Shown: positions 54,512 to 62,849 of the stretch, in pieces | Position numbering within the stretch: position 1 is the stretch's first letter | Layout: every line of letters begins with the position of its first letter | DNA from: Pseudomonas xionganensis | Lineage (GTDB): Bacteria; Pseudomonadota; Gammaproteobacteria; Pseudomonadales; Pseudomonadaceae | Reading direction: 5' to 3' | Assembly: GCF_009763245.1 (NCBI RefSeq) | Contig: NZ_WKJZ01000002.1 | Coordinates: forward strand, 250,707 to 314,706 | DNA: 64,000 nt | Program-made: the position numbers and the translations under genes | Notes under the pieces: generated by a model | The model's database searches: none | Told to the model about the DNA's origin: nothing | The model's input: only the letters and a program-made list of their open reading frames with translations

Positions 54512-57500
54512 CTAACTGCGCTCCTGCTCGGATAAAGCAGACACGGCCCCAGCGCCCTCACCCTGACGCCGCAACTCGCGCAGGCGCAACAGCTGATAGG
54601 CCGCCGGCAGCACCAGCAACGACAGCAGCGGCGCACTGAGCATGCCGCCGACCATGGGCGCGGCGATGCGGCTCATGATCTCGCTACCGCTGCCACTGCC
54701 CAGCAGAATCGGCAACAGACCGGCGATGATGGTCGCCACTGTCATCGCCTTGGGCCGCACCCGTTGCACCGCACCCTCGCGAATAGCCGCAAACAATGCC
54801 GCCGGTGTGCCCTGCCCCGCCGCCTGGCGCTCGGCCCAGGCGTTGCGCAGGTACAAGAGCATGATCACGCCAAACTCCGCCGCTACACCCGCCAGGGCGA
54901 TAAAGCCCACCCCGGTGGCCACCGACAGGTTGTAGCCCAGCCAGTAGAGGAACCAGATGCCACCCGTCAGGGCGAACGGCAGCGTGGCCATGATCAGCAA
55001 CGCCTCGTCGAAGCGCGAGAAGCACAGGTAGAGCAGCACGAAGATGATCAGCAGGGTGGCTGGCACCACCAGTTTGAGCCGCGCATTGGCCCGTTCGAGA
55101 AATTCGAACTGACCGGCGAAGCTCAGGCTCATGCCGGGTTGCAGGCGCACCTGCTCGGCGATGGCCTGGCGCAGGTCCCTCACTACCGAGGCCATGTCGC
55201 GGCCGCGGGTGTCGATATAGACCCAGCCGGAGGGCCGCGCATTCTCGCTTCTGAGCATGGGCGGGCCGTCGCTGATACCGATCTGGGCCACCGTGCCCAG
55301 GGTGATCTGGCTACCCTGGGGGGTGTAGATCGGCAACTCACGCAGACGGCTCAATGAATCGCGCCATTCACGCGGGTAACGCAGGTTGATGGGGAAGCGC
55401 GCCAGGCCTTCCACGGTTTCGCCGACGTTCATCCCGCCGATGGCGCCGGCCACCAGGTCCTGCACCTCGGCGATATTCAGGCCGTAGCGGGCAGCCGCCA
55501 CCCGGTCGATGTCGATGTCGATATAGCGCCCGCCGGTAAGGCGTTCAGCCAGCGCCGAGCTGACGCCGGGCACCGTACGCGCCACCCGCTCCACCGCCTG
55601 GGCCACAGCGTCGATCTGGGCCAGGTCACTGCCGGCGACCTTGACTCCGATCGGGCTCTTGATCCCGGTGGCGAGCATGTCAATACGGTTGCGGATCGGC
55701 GGAATCCACAGGTTGGCCAGGCCCGGCACCTGCACCGCGCGGTCCAGCTCCTCCACCAGCTTTTCCGCGGTCATGCCGGGGCGCCATTGCTCGCGCGGCT
55801 TGAACTGGATGGTGGTCTCGAACATCTCCAGCGGCGCCGGATCGGTGGCGCTGTCGGCGCGCCCGGCCTTGCCGAATACCCGCGCCACCTCGGGCACCGT
55901 CTTGATCATGCGGTTGCTCTGCTGCAGCAGCTGCGCGGCTTTCTGCGCGGACAAGCCGGGCAATGCGGTGGGCATATACAGCAGGTCGCCCTCGTCCAGC
56001 GGCGGCAGGAACTCGCCGCCCAGCTGGCTGGCCGGCCACAGCGCGCTGAGAAATATCAGCAGGGCCAGCACCAGGGTCGCCTTGGGATGGCGCAGCACCT
56101 GTTCCAGGGCCGGCTGGTAGAGGCGGATCAGCCCGCGGTTGAGCGGGTTGCGCTGCTCGTCCGGGATGCGCCCGCGAATCCAGTAACCCATCAGCACCGG
56201 CACCAGGGTTACCGACAGCCCGGCGGCGGCGGCCATGGAGTAGGTCTTGGTGAAGGCCAGCGGGCCGAACAGGCGGCCTTCCTGGGCCTGCAGGGTGAAC
56301 ACCGGGATAAACGACAGGGTGATGATCATCAGGCTGAAGAACAGCGCCGGGCCCACCTCCACCGCCGCCGCACCGATCACCCGCCAATGCTGCTCGCCCT
56401 TGAGTTGCTGGCCCGGATGTTCGGCATGCCAGTGCTCGATCTTCTTGTGCGCGTTCTCGATCATCACCAGGGCCGCGTCGACCATGGCGCCGATGGCGAT
56501 GGCGATGCCGCCGAGGGACATGATGTTGGCGTTGATGCCCTGCTGCTGCATGACGACAAAGGCGATCAGCACCCCCAGCGGCAGCGAGACGATGGCCACC
56601 AGGGAGGAGCGCAGGTGCCAGAGAAACGCCAGGCACACCAGGGCCACGACGACGAATTCCTCCACCAGCTTCTCGCCCAGGTTGCGCACCGCGCGGTCGA
56701 TAAGCTGGCTGCGGTCGTAGGTGGTGACGATCTCCACACCCTCGGGCAGGCTGGCCTGCAGCTCGTCGAGTTTGGCCTTGACCGCGTCGATGGTGCTGCG
56801 CGCGTTCGCTCCGCTGCGCAGGATCACCACGCCGCCGACCACCTCGCCCTCGCCGTCCAGCTCGGCGATGCCGCGGCGCATTTCCGGGCCGAGCTGGATA
56901 TGCGCCACCTCGCCCAGGGTCACCGGCACCCCGCCGCCATCCAGGCGCAGGGGAATGGCGCGAAAGTCCGCGAGGCTCTGCAGGTAGCCGGAAGCGCGCA
57001 CCATATATTCGGCCTCGGCCAGTTCCAGCACGCTGCCGCCGCTTTCCTGGTTGGCCGCGCCGATGGCCGCCGCCACCTGCTGCTGGCTGATGCCGCGGCT
57101 GGCCAACTTGATCGGGTCGAGCAGCACCTGGTACTGCTTGACCATGCCGCCGATGCTCGCCACCTCGGCGACATTGGCCAGGGCCTTGAGCTCGAAGTTG
57201 AGGAACCAGTCCTGCAGGGCGCGCAGCTGCGCCAGGTCGTGCTGGCCGCTGCGATCGACCAGGGCGTACTGGTAGATCCAGCCGACTCCGGTGGCATCCG
57301 GCCCCAGGGCCGGTTTGGCCCCGGCCGGCAGGCGCTCCTGGATCTGGCTGAGGTACTCCAGCACCCGCGAGCGCGCCCAGTAGAGGTCGGTGCCGTCTTC
57401 GAACAGGACATACACGAAGCTGTCACCGAAGAAGGAAAAGCCGCGCACCGTGCTGGCTCCTGGCACCGAGAGCATGGCGCTGGCCAGCGGATAGGTGACC

Positions 57501-57691
57501 TGATTCTCGACGATCTGCGGGGCCTGCCCTGCATAAGGCGTGCGGATAATCACCTGGGTATCGGACAGATCCGGCAAGGCATCGATGGCGATGTTCTGCA
57601 CCGACCAGGCGCCCCAGGCGGTGGCGAACAGGCTGGCCAGCAGCACCAGCAGGCGGTTGGCCAGAGACCAGCGAATCAGCGCGGCGATCAT
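54512..57691 (-). CDS. cusA: Cu(I)/Ag(I) efflux RND pump CusA
   Basis: Inner-membrane HME-RND proton antiporter that exports Cu(I)/Ag(I) through CusB and CusC. 1,059 residues with twelve membrane helices and two large periplasmic loops. The three methionines forming the metal path in E. coli CusA have counterparts in [18 protein letters not shown] and RIDMLATG. The helix-4 Asp of the proton relay is in [14 protein letters not shown]. It overlaps cusB by 4 nt. The Met triad favours Cu/Ag over the Zn/Co/Cd pump CzcA. Confidence 0.93.
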   Translation of the reverse strand: MIAALIRWSLANRLLVLLASLFATAWGAWSVQNIAIDALPDLSDTQVIIRTPYAGQAPQIVENQVTYPLASAMLSVPGASTVRGFSFFGDSFVYVLFEDGTDLYWARSRVLEYLSQIQERLPAGAKPALGPDATGVGWIYQYALVDRSGQHDLAQLRALQDWFLNFELKALANVAEVASIGGMVKQYQVLLDPIKLASRGISQQQVAAAIGAANQESGGSVLELAEAEYMVRASGYLQSLADFRAIPLRLDGGGVPVTLGEVAHIQLGPEMRRGIAELDGEGEVVGGVVILRSGANARSTIDAVKAKLDELQASLPEGVEIVTTYDRSQLIDRAVRNLGEKLVEEFVVVALVCLAFLWHLRSSLVAIVSLPLGVLIAFVVMQQQGINANIMSLGGIAIAIGAMVDAALVMIENAHKKIEHWHAEHPGQQLKGEQHWRVIGAAAVEVGPALFFSLMIITLSFIPVFTLQAQEGRLFGPLAFTKTYSMAAAAGLSVTLVPVLMGYWIRGRIPDEQRNPLNRGLIRLYQPALEQVLRHPKATLVLALLIFLSALWPASQLGGEFLPPLDEGDLLYMPTALPGLSAQKAAQLLQQSNRMIKTVPEVARVFGKAGRADSATDPAPLEMFETTIQFKPREQWRPGMTAEKLVEELDRAVQVPGLANLWIPPIRNRIDMLATGIKSPIGVKVAGSDLAQIDAVAQAVERVARTVPGVSSALAERLTGGRYIDIDIDRVAAARYGLNIAEVQDLVAGAIGGMNVGETVEGLARFPINLRYPREWRDSLSRLRELPIYTPQGSQITLGTVAQIGISDGPPMLRSENARPSGWVYIDTRGRDMASVVRDLRQAIAEQVRLQPGMSLSFAGQFEFLERANARLKLVVPATLLIIFVLLYLCFSRFDEALLIMATLPFALTGGIWFLYWLGYNLSVATGVGFIALAGVAAEFGVIMLLYLRNAWAERQAAGQGTPAALFAAIREGAVQRVRPKAMTVATIIAGLLPILLGSGSGSEIMSRIAAPMVGGMLSAPLLSLLVLPAAYQLLRLRELRRQGEGAGAVSALSEQERS

Positions 57692-59220
57692 GGCTGTGCC
57701 TCCCGATGGTCATCATGGCTTTGGTTTTCCTCGGCTACGGGTGCCAGGCGCTCGATGCGTTCGATGCGCATACCCTCGTCATCGGCGCGCACCCCGACCC
57801 GCACCCGGTCGCCGGGCTTGAAGCCTTCCAGCAGCGCCGCATCGACGATCGGAAACAGCATGCTCATGCCCGGCATGCCCAGGGTCTTGAACGGGCCATG
57901 GGTGAGCATCACCCCATCGTCTTCGATGGAGTCGATCTGCCCCTCGGCTTCATGCAGAGCCGACTCAAGCTTGACCTCGGCCGCCGGCGCGCCCAGTTCC
58001 TGAACCGGGATGCCGCGCAGGCTGGCCTCGGAATCGAGCAGAAACTGCCCGGAAGCGACCACCTGCTGGCCCTCCTGCAGGCCCTCAAGTATCTGCGTAT
58101 TGCCCGCGGCCTCCTGGCCCAGGCGGACTTCCAGCGGGCGGTAGCGCCCCTCGCCTTCGGCAAGCATCACCAGGGCGCGGCGACCGCTGCGGATCACCGC
58201 CTCGCTGGGTACGAACAGCGCATCGAGTTCGGCCGACCGGGCCAGCCGTACCTGGGCGGTCAGGCCCGGGCGCAGGCGGCCATCGGGGTTGTCCAGCACG
58301 ACCCGTACGCGCAGGGTGCGGCTGTCCAGGTTGGCCTGGGGCAGAATGGCTTCGATGCTGCCGCCAAGCACTTCGCCGGGAAACGCCGGCAACCGCGCCT
58401 CGACCACCTGACCTGGATGCAGGCCCAGGATTTGGGCCTCGGGCACTGCCACATCCAGCCAGACGCTGCGCAAGCCGTTGATGGTCGCCAGGGTGTCACC
58501 CGCCATCAGGTTCATGCCCTCGCGCACATCGAGTTGTTGCAATACGCCGGCAATCGGGCTGGTCACCGTCCACAGCGCCTGGACCTTGCCGCTACGCTCG
58601 AACCTTGTGATCAGCGCCGCGGGCATGCCGGCCAGGCGCAGACGCTGGCGTGCTGCGGCCAGCAAGGCAGGATCGCCGGCATCGCGCAGGGCCAGATACT
58701 CTTCCTGGGTACGTACCCACTCTGGCACCAGCAGATCGGCCAGGGGCGCGCCGGCTTCGAGCAGATCCTCCGGTGCGCGGGCATAGACGCGCTCGACGAA
58801 ACCGCCCGTACGCGCCTGCACCACGGCGATATCGCGGGTATTGAAGGTCAGGCTACCGGTCGCTTCCAGGCTGTTGGCCAGCGCCCCGCGGGTCACCGGG
58901 GCCAGGCGCATGCCCAGGTTCTGAGTGATGCTCGCATCGATGCTGACGACGGCGCTGTCGCCACCTTCGTCGGCATAGCGCGGCACCAACTGCATATCCA
59001 TAAAGGGCGATTTGCCCGGCTGGTCGAATTTCTGCTGCGGCACCATGGGGTCGTACCAATACAGCACCTTGCGCTCGTCGGCCTTACTGGCCTGGGGCAG
59101 CCCTTGAGTAACCGCAGATTCATGGTTCATCGATTGCTGGGCGAACCAGTAGCCGCCCGCCGCACCTATGCCCAATACCAGCGTCGCCAGCAGCGCGCCT
59201 TTTGCACTTGTCGCACTCAT
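57688..59220 (-). CDS. cusB: CusB membrane-fusion protein with fused C-terminal CusF domain
   Basis: Periplasmic adaptor of 510 residues: an N-terminal membrane anchor, the CusB metal segment [20 protein letters not shown] with Met-containing [10 protein letters not shown], then lipoyl/beta-barrel domains (about 120-410). A CusF-like OB domain (about 425-500) is fused at the C-terminus, with His441, Met452 and Met454 matching CusF His36, Met47 and Met49. The residue equivalent to CusF Trp44 is Met449. No separate cusF gene is present in the cluster. It overlaps both neighbours by 4 nt. Confidence 0.92.
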   Translation of the reverse strand: MSATSAKGALLATLVLGIGAAGGYWFAQQSMNHESAVTQGLPQASKADERKVLYWYDPMVPQQKFDQPGKSPFMDMQLVPRYADEGGDSAVVSIDASITQNLGMRLAPVTRGALANSLEATGSLTFNTRDIAVVQARTGGFVERVYARAPEDLLEAGAPLADLLVPEWVRTQEEYLALRDAGDPALLAAARQRLRLAGMPAALITRFERSGKVQALWTVTSPIAGVLQQLDVREGMNLMAGDTLATINGLRSVWLDVAVPEAQILGLHPGQVVEARLPAFPGEVLGGSIEAILPQANLDSRTLRVRVVLDNPDGRLRPGLTAQVRLARSAELDALFVPSEAVIRSGRRALVMLAEGEGRYRPLEVRLGQEAAGNTQILEGLQEGQQVVASGQFLLDSEASLRGIPVQELGAPAAEVKLESALHEAEGQIDSIEDDGVMLTHGPFKTLGMPGMSMLFPIVDAALLEGFKPGDRVRVGVRADDEGMRIERIERLAPVAEENQSHDDHREAQP

Positions 59221-60467
59221 TGGCTAACTCCTTCGTAAGCGAAATGCAGGCGAGCGCTGCTCAGCGCGCGCGCCTGTTCGAAGTCGATGTCTTTCAGGCG
59301 TGCCTCGATCAGCTCGCGGCGGGCAGCGATCACACTGGCCAAGTCGCCTTCACCCGCTCGATAACCCGCCAGGGTCAAGGCAACTTTCTCTTCTGCCAGT
59401 GGCAGCAGGAGTTCCTGGCTGCGGCGCAGCGCGCGGTCGAAACGCTGGTACTCGGCCAGGTCGTCGGCCAACTGCTGGGCATGCTCACGCTCCGCCGCCT
59501 CGCGTTCGGCATGCAGCTGGCTGAGCGAAGCCTGCTTGGCGGCTATCCTGGGGTTCTGCCGGGAGCCCGGAAACAGTGGCAGATCGAAGCTGAACTGCAG
59601 CGAAACCATATCGCCGAAGGCCGGGTCGCGCTGCTGATAGGCCAGCTGCCAGCTCCAATCGGATTGCTTGTCCGCCACGGCCTGGCGCACCTCGGCTTGG
59701 GCCGCCTCAGTCATCGAGCCGAACAGTTCCAGCTCGGGATGGTGTTGCAGGTTATGCCGATAGTGCTCGGCATCCACCGGCCAGTGCGGCAGGCGACCTG
59801 CCAGAGTCTCATCGGCGCGCGGACCGATCCAGCGGCGCAAGGCCGCTCGCTGCTGCGCGCGGCTCTGCAGCAGTTGGTCCTCGACTTCGGCGAGCAAGGC
59901 CGCCTCCTGCCTGGGCGCAACGCTGTCGGCGGCCTGGCCACGGCCACCGGCGATGCTGGCGCGCACTGCTTTAGCCAACAGTTCGTTTTCGCCGTAGAGG
60001 TCTTTGAACAGACTCAGCTTCTCCTCCACGGCGCGTGCAGCAATCCAGGCCAGCGCGGTTTGCCGCCGCACCCGCAGGCGTTCGACCCGCTCCCGAGCGG
60101 CGGCACTGAGTACACCGGCCTCGGCAGCCTCGACCCGGGCGCGACGTTTGGCTCGGCTAGGCACCTCCTGCATCAACCCGATCATCTGCATGGTCATCGG
60201 CTCGCGATCCAGACGACCACGGTTGTCGCCCTCGATCGGCAGGTTCTGCACGCCGAGGGTCAGTTTCGGATCAGGTAACTCGCCGGCCGGCACTGCGGCA
60301 TGGCGCGCGGCCTGTACATTGGCAACCTGGGCTGCCAGCGAAGGCGCCTCGCGCTCGGCCAGAGTCAACGCCTGGTCGAGAGTCAGCGCCGCAACCGGCA
60401 TGCTGAGCAGGGCAGCGGCCAGCGCGCCGGCCGCCAACCGGCCGGAAAAGGAAATACAACGGTACAT
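59217..60467 (-). CDS. cusC: TolC-family outer-membrane channel of the Cus system (CusC-like)
   Basis: 416 residues with a signal peptide (about 1-27, MPVAALTLDQAL following) and two outer-membrane-efflux repeats rich in long Ala/Arg/Glu helices. It forms the exit duct for the CusBA complex. Sequence family is CzcC/CusC-like TolC; the assignment to Cus comes from the operon. It overlaps cusB by 4 nt. There is no lipobox Cys after the signal peptide, unlike E. coli CusC. Confidence 0.88.
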   Translation of the reverse strand: MYRCISFSGRLAAGALAAALLSMPVAALTLDQALTLAEREAPSLAAQVANVQAARHAAVPAGELPDPKLTLGVQNLPIEGDNRGRLDREPMTMQMIGLMQEVPSRAKRRARVEAAEAGVLSAAARERVERLRVRRQTALAWIAARAVEEKLSLFKDLYGENELLAKAVRASIAGGRGQAADSVAPRQEAALLAEVEDQLLQSRAQQRAALRRWIGPRADETLAGRLPHWPVDAEHYRHNLQHHPELELFGSMTEAAQAEVRQAVADKQSDWSWQLAYQQRDPAFGDMVSLQFSFDLPLFPGSRQNPRIAAKQASLSQLHAEREAAEREHAQQLADDLAEYQRFDRALRRSQELLLPLAEEKVALTLAGYRAGEGDLASVIAARRELIEARLKDIDFEQARALSSARLHFAYEGVSQ

Positions 60468-60558
60468 ATGGAAGATTCCTGTCGATATCGCGCGCTATGG
60501 ACGCGCAACGACCATCGAGCCGCCAGGGCTAGACGATGGGGTGGCAACGGGACGGGAA

Positions 60559-60888
60559 TCAGGCGCGGGGTGGACGCCAGGGAGCAAGCGAGGGTCGGGA
60601 CAGGGGTTCGGCCTGCCCGTACAGCGGGGCGCTGACGGCGGCCGGCAACAACTTGAGTTTCAATCCATAGCCATCGGCCAAGGGCAGGCTGGCGCTGGGG
60701 CATTTGCTCATATCCGGGCACAGCTGAGCGCCAACCTGCATCGCCGCCTCGTCGCAGCAGTCGCTCGCCTGCGGCGCATCCTGGCTCATTGGACAAGGTT
60801 CGACGACCAGCAGCGTACCCGCCAGGCTCTGCAAGGGCAGAACCAGAGCCAGGAGCACGACCAGACAGAGACGAGGGAGAGCGTTCAT
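60559..60888 (-). CDS. Small secreted Cys-rich protein leading the cus operon (hypothetical)
   Basis: 109 residues. A signal peptide (MNALPRLCLVVLLALVLPLQ, cleavage near residue 23) precedes a mature part with five Cys (32, 44, 45, 57, 63) in CPM, DCCD and CPDMSKC contexts and a Pro-rich C-terminus. Cys/Met pairing suggests a periplasmic Cu(I)/Ag(I)-binding protein. No named family was recognised. It is 91 nt upstream of cusC and probably the first cistron. No Shine-Dalgarno is visible, and the predicted transcript starts 1-2 nt before the ATG. Confidence 0.7.
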   Translation of the reverse strand: MNALPRLCLVVLLALVLPLQSLAGTLLVVEPCPMSQDAPQASDCCDEAAMQVGAQLCPDMSKCPSASLPLADGYGLKLKLLPAAVSAPLYGQAEPLSRPSLAPWRPPRA

Positions 60889-60895
60889 GATCGGA

Positions 60896-60938
60896 AGTCT
60901 AGCTCCGTGCCGGGACAGGAGCAATTGACCAAGGTCAA
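60896..60938 (-). promoter_or_regulatory. FNR/ANR-like dyad and promoter of the cus operon
   Basis: On the minus strand TTGACCTTGGTCAA (60938-60925) is a perfect dyad with the TTGAY-N4-RTCAA pattern of FNR/ANR sites. It is followed by TTGCTC, a 17-nt spacer and TAGACT (60901-60896). A start near 60889 would put the dyad centre about 42 nt upstream. The same motif and spacing occur at the plus-strand copper operon (50785). Confidence 0.55.
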
Positions 60939-61058
60939 GGACCATGGCACGGCGAGATGTACTCAGGACAACCGCAGCTCACAGCGACAGCAGAGGGTGA
61001 ACGGCTCACCCGGCAAGCCTGGCGGGGCACGCCCTGTTACATCTGCCCGCTTGCCGAT

Positions 61059-61093
61059 TGTGACCAGCAGTCATAGCATGACCACCGGTCACA
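61059..61093. promoter_or_regulatory. Tandem TetR operator
   Basis: Two copies of TGAC-N5-GTCA (61061-61073 and 61079-61091), 18 bp centre to centre, which together form a 35-bp imperfect palindrome beginning TGTGACC and ending GGTCACA. It ends 19 nt before the TetR start and overlaps a plausible promoter (TTGCCG, 17 nt, TAGCAT). Two half-turn-spaced dyads fit binding of two repressor dimers. Confidence 0.65.
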
Positions 61094-61111
61094 ACTGCAG
61101 ATACAGCCGCC

Positions 61112-61762
61112 ATGCGCCTACAGGATCGTCTCTTCGAGCAGCGCGAACTTGCCATTCTCGCCGCCGCCCGCCAGCTGTTCAGCGAGCAGCCCTGGGATCG
61201 GGTGACCATTGCCGAGGTGGCCATCGCTGCCGGAATCGGCAAGGGCACGGTGTACAAGCACTTCCCCAGCAAGGAGGCGCTCTATGCGCGCCTGGTGCTG
61301 GAGCGCTCCCGCGCCGACCTGGCCGAGTTGCGGGCCGTGCAGGCCGCAAGCCCAGCCGGCCAGGCCATGCGCCAGGTGATCCTGCGCGCCTTCGCGCAGA
61401 TGCTCGGCAACCCCATCCAGGCCCAGTTGTGTCGCCACTGTGACCGCCCGGAATTCCAGGAGCGCCTGGAGGCCCCCTACCCCCAGCAGTTTCTCGATCT
61501 GGAACGCGACTACCAGCTGTTCTTCGGCGAGCTGCTGGGTGACGTTCTGGGCACCCATGCCCTGAGTCAGGCCGACTGCCAGAACCTGCTGTGGGGGGTG
61601 GAAGCCTGCGTCAACGGGGTCATCGGCCGCATCGCCGCCGGCGGCTTTGCCCACTGGGCCGAGCCCATTGCCCTGGACGACTACTTCGCCCGGGTCGCCG
61701 ACTTCATCATTGCCGGTCTGCGCGCCCAGGCCGCCGACCTTCTTGCCCAATCCTGCGAGTAA
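61112..61762 (+). CDS. TetR-family repressor of an RND efflux operon
   Basis: 216 residues with an N-terminal HTH (about 10-55, VTIAEVAIAAGIGKGTVYKHF) and a helical ligand domain. The ligand domain contains CRHCDRPEF and VEACVNGVIGRIAAGG, so three or four Cys lie in the ligand region. It is 6 nt upstream of the adaptor gene, so it is probably the first cistron of the operon it represses, giving a self-limiting circuit. The inducer is unknown. Confidence 0.88.
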   Translation: MRLQDRLFEQRELAILAAARQLFSEQPWDRVTIAEVAIAAGIGKGTVYKHFPSKEALYARLVLERSRADLAELRAVQAASPAGQAMRQVILRAFAQMLGNPIQAQLCRHCDRPEFQERLEAPYPQQFLDLERDYQLFFGELLGDVLGTHALSQADCQNLLWGVEACVNGVIGRIAAGGFAHWAEPIALDDYFARVADFIIAGLRAQAADLLAQSCE

Positions 61763-61768
61763 GCCTTT

Positions 61769-62848
61769 ATGTTTAGCCAACTGTCCAAACGCCCCTGGCT
61801 GATCGCCGTCGCCATCAGCCTGTTGCTGCTGCTCTGGCTGCTGAGCGGCGATGCCTTCCGCGCCCGGGAGCAAGTCGGCGCCGAACAAGCCCCTGCCGAG
61901 ATGGGCCTGAGCAAGGTCCAGGTGCAGTGGCTGCAGGCCCAGCCCATGCAGCGCCAGCATGTGGTGCAGGGGCAGATCGAAGCCTGGCGTCGGGTCGAAC
62001 TGCGCGCCCAGATCAGTGGCAGCGTCACCCGCCTGGATCAGGACAAGGGCAGCCCGGTCACACAGGGTCAGCGGCTGCTCAGCCTGTCCGCCGACAACCG
62101 CCCGGCCCAGGTCGCCAAGGGCGAGGCCGAGGTGCGCCAGCGCGAGGCCGAGGTCAATGCGGCCCAGCGCCTGCGCGAGCGCAACCTGATCTCGGCCAAT
62201 GAGCTGGCGCGCCTGCAGAGCGAGCTGGCCAAGGCCCGCGCCGAGCTGGACATGGCCCGCATCAGCCTGCAGAACACCGCGATCAGTGCGCCCTTTGCCG
62301 GTATCTACGACCAGCGCATGGTCGAACTGGGTGACTTCGTTCAGCCCGGCCAGAGCCTGTTGAGCCTGGTGGATATCAGCCAGCTCAAGGTCAGCGCGCA
62401 GATTGCCCAGCAGGAGGTGATCCAGCTCAAGCTGGGCCAGCCGGTGCGGGTTGAACTGCTCGACGGCCGCAGCATGGAAGGCGAGCTGCACTTTATCGCC
62501 GCCGCCGCCGACCCCGGCTCGCGCAGCTTCCGCATCGAGGTCAAGGTGGCCAACCCCGAGGGCCTGCGCCTGGCCGGGGCCAGCGCCACCCTGCATATCG
62601 CCACCGGCGAGGCCCTGGCCCATCGCCTGTCGCCGGCTCTGCTCAGCCTGGATGCCAGCGGCCGCCACGGGGTCAAGTGGGTGAACGACCAGCAGCGGGT
62701 GGAGTTCACCCCGGTCGAGCTGATCAGCGTCGACAACCAGGGGGCCTGGGTCAGCGGCCTGCCGCCGAAGGTGGCGCTGATCACCCTGGGTCAGGGCTTT
62801 GTCGAGCCGGGCCAGCAGGTCATCAGCCAGACGGTCGAGGGCAGCTGA
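61769..62848 (+). CDS. RND efflux periplasmic adaptor (membrane-fusion protein)
   Basis: 359 residues: an N-terminal membrane anchor (about 9-26, LIAVAISLLLLLWLL), a barrel-sandwich half (VVQGQIEAWRRVELRAQISG), an alpha-hairpin (about 110-150, EAEVRQREAEVNAAQRLR) and beta-barrel/proximal domains (ISAPFAGIYDQRMVELGDF). It connects the RND pump encoded directly downstream (ATG immediately after its stop) to an outer-membrane channel, which is not seen in this window. Confidence 0.9.
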   Translation: MFSQLSKRPWLIAVAISLLLLLWLLSGDAFRAREQVGAEQAPAEMGLSKVQVQWLQAQPMQRQHVVQGQIEAWRRVELRAQISGSVTRLDQDKGSPVTQGQRLLSLSADNRPAQVAKGEAEVRQREAEVNAAQRLRERNLISANELARLQSELAKARAELDMARISLQNTAISAPFAGIYDQRMVELGDFVQPGQSLLSLVDISQLKVSAQIAQQEVIQLKLGQPVRVELLDGRSMEGELHFIAAAADPGSRSFRIEVKVANPEGLRLAGASATLHIATGEALAHRLSPALLSLDASGRHGVKWVNDQQRVEFTPVELISVDNQGAWVSGLPPKVALITLGQGFVEPGQQVISQTVEGS

Positions 62849-62849
62849 G

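Noticed and set aside
55787..58003. 738-codon frame antisense to cusA/cusB.
   Set aside because: His/Gln/Arg-rich shadow frame without signal or domain.
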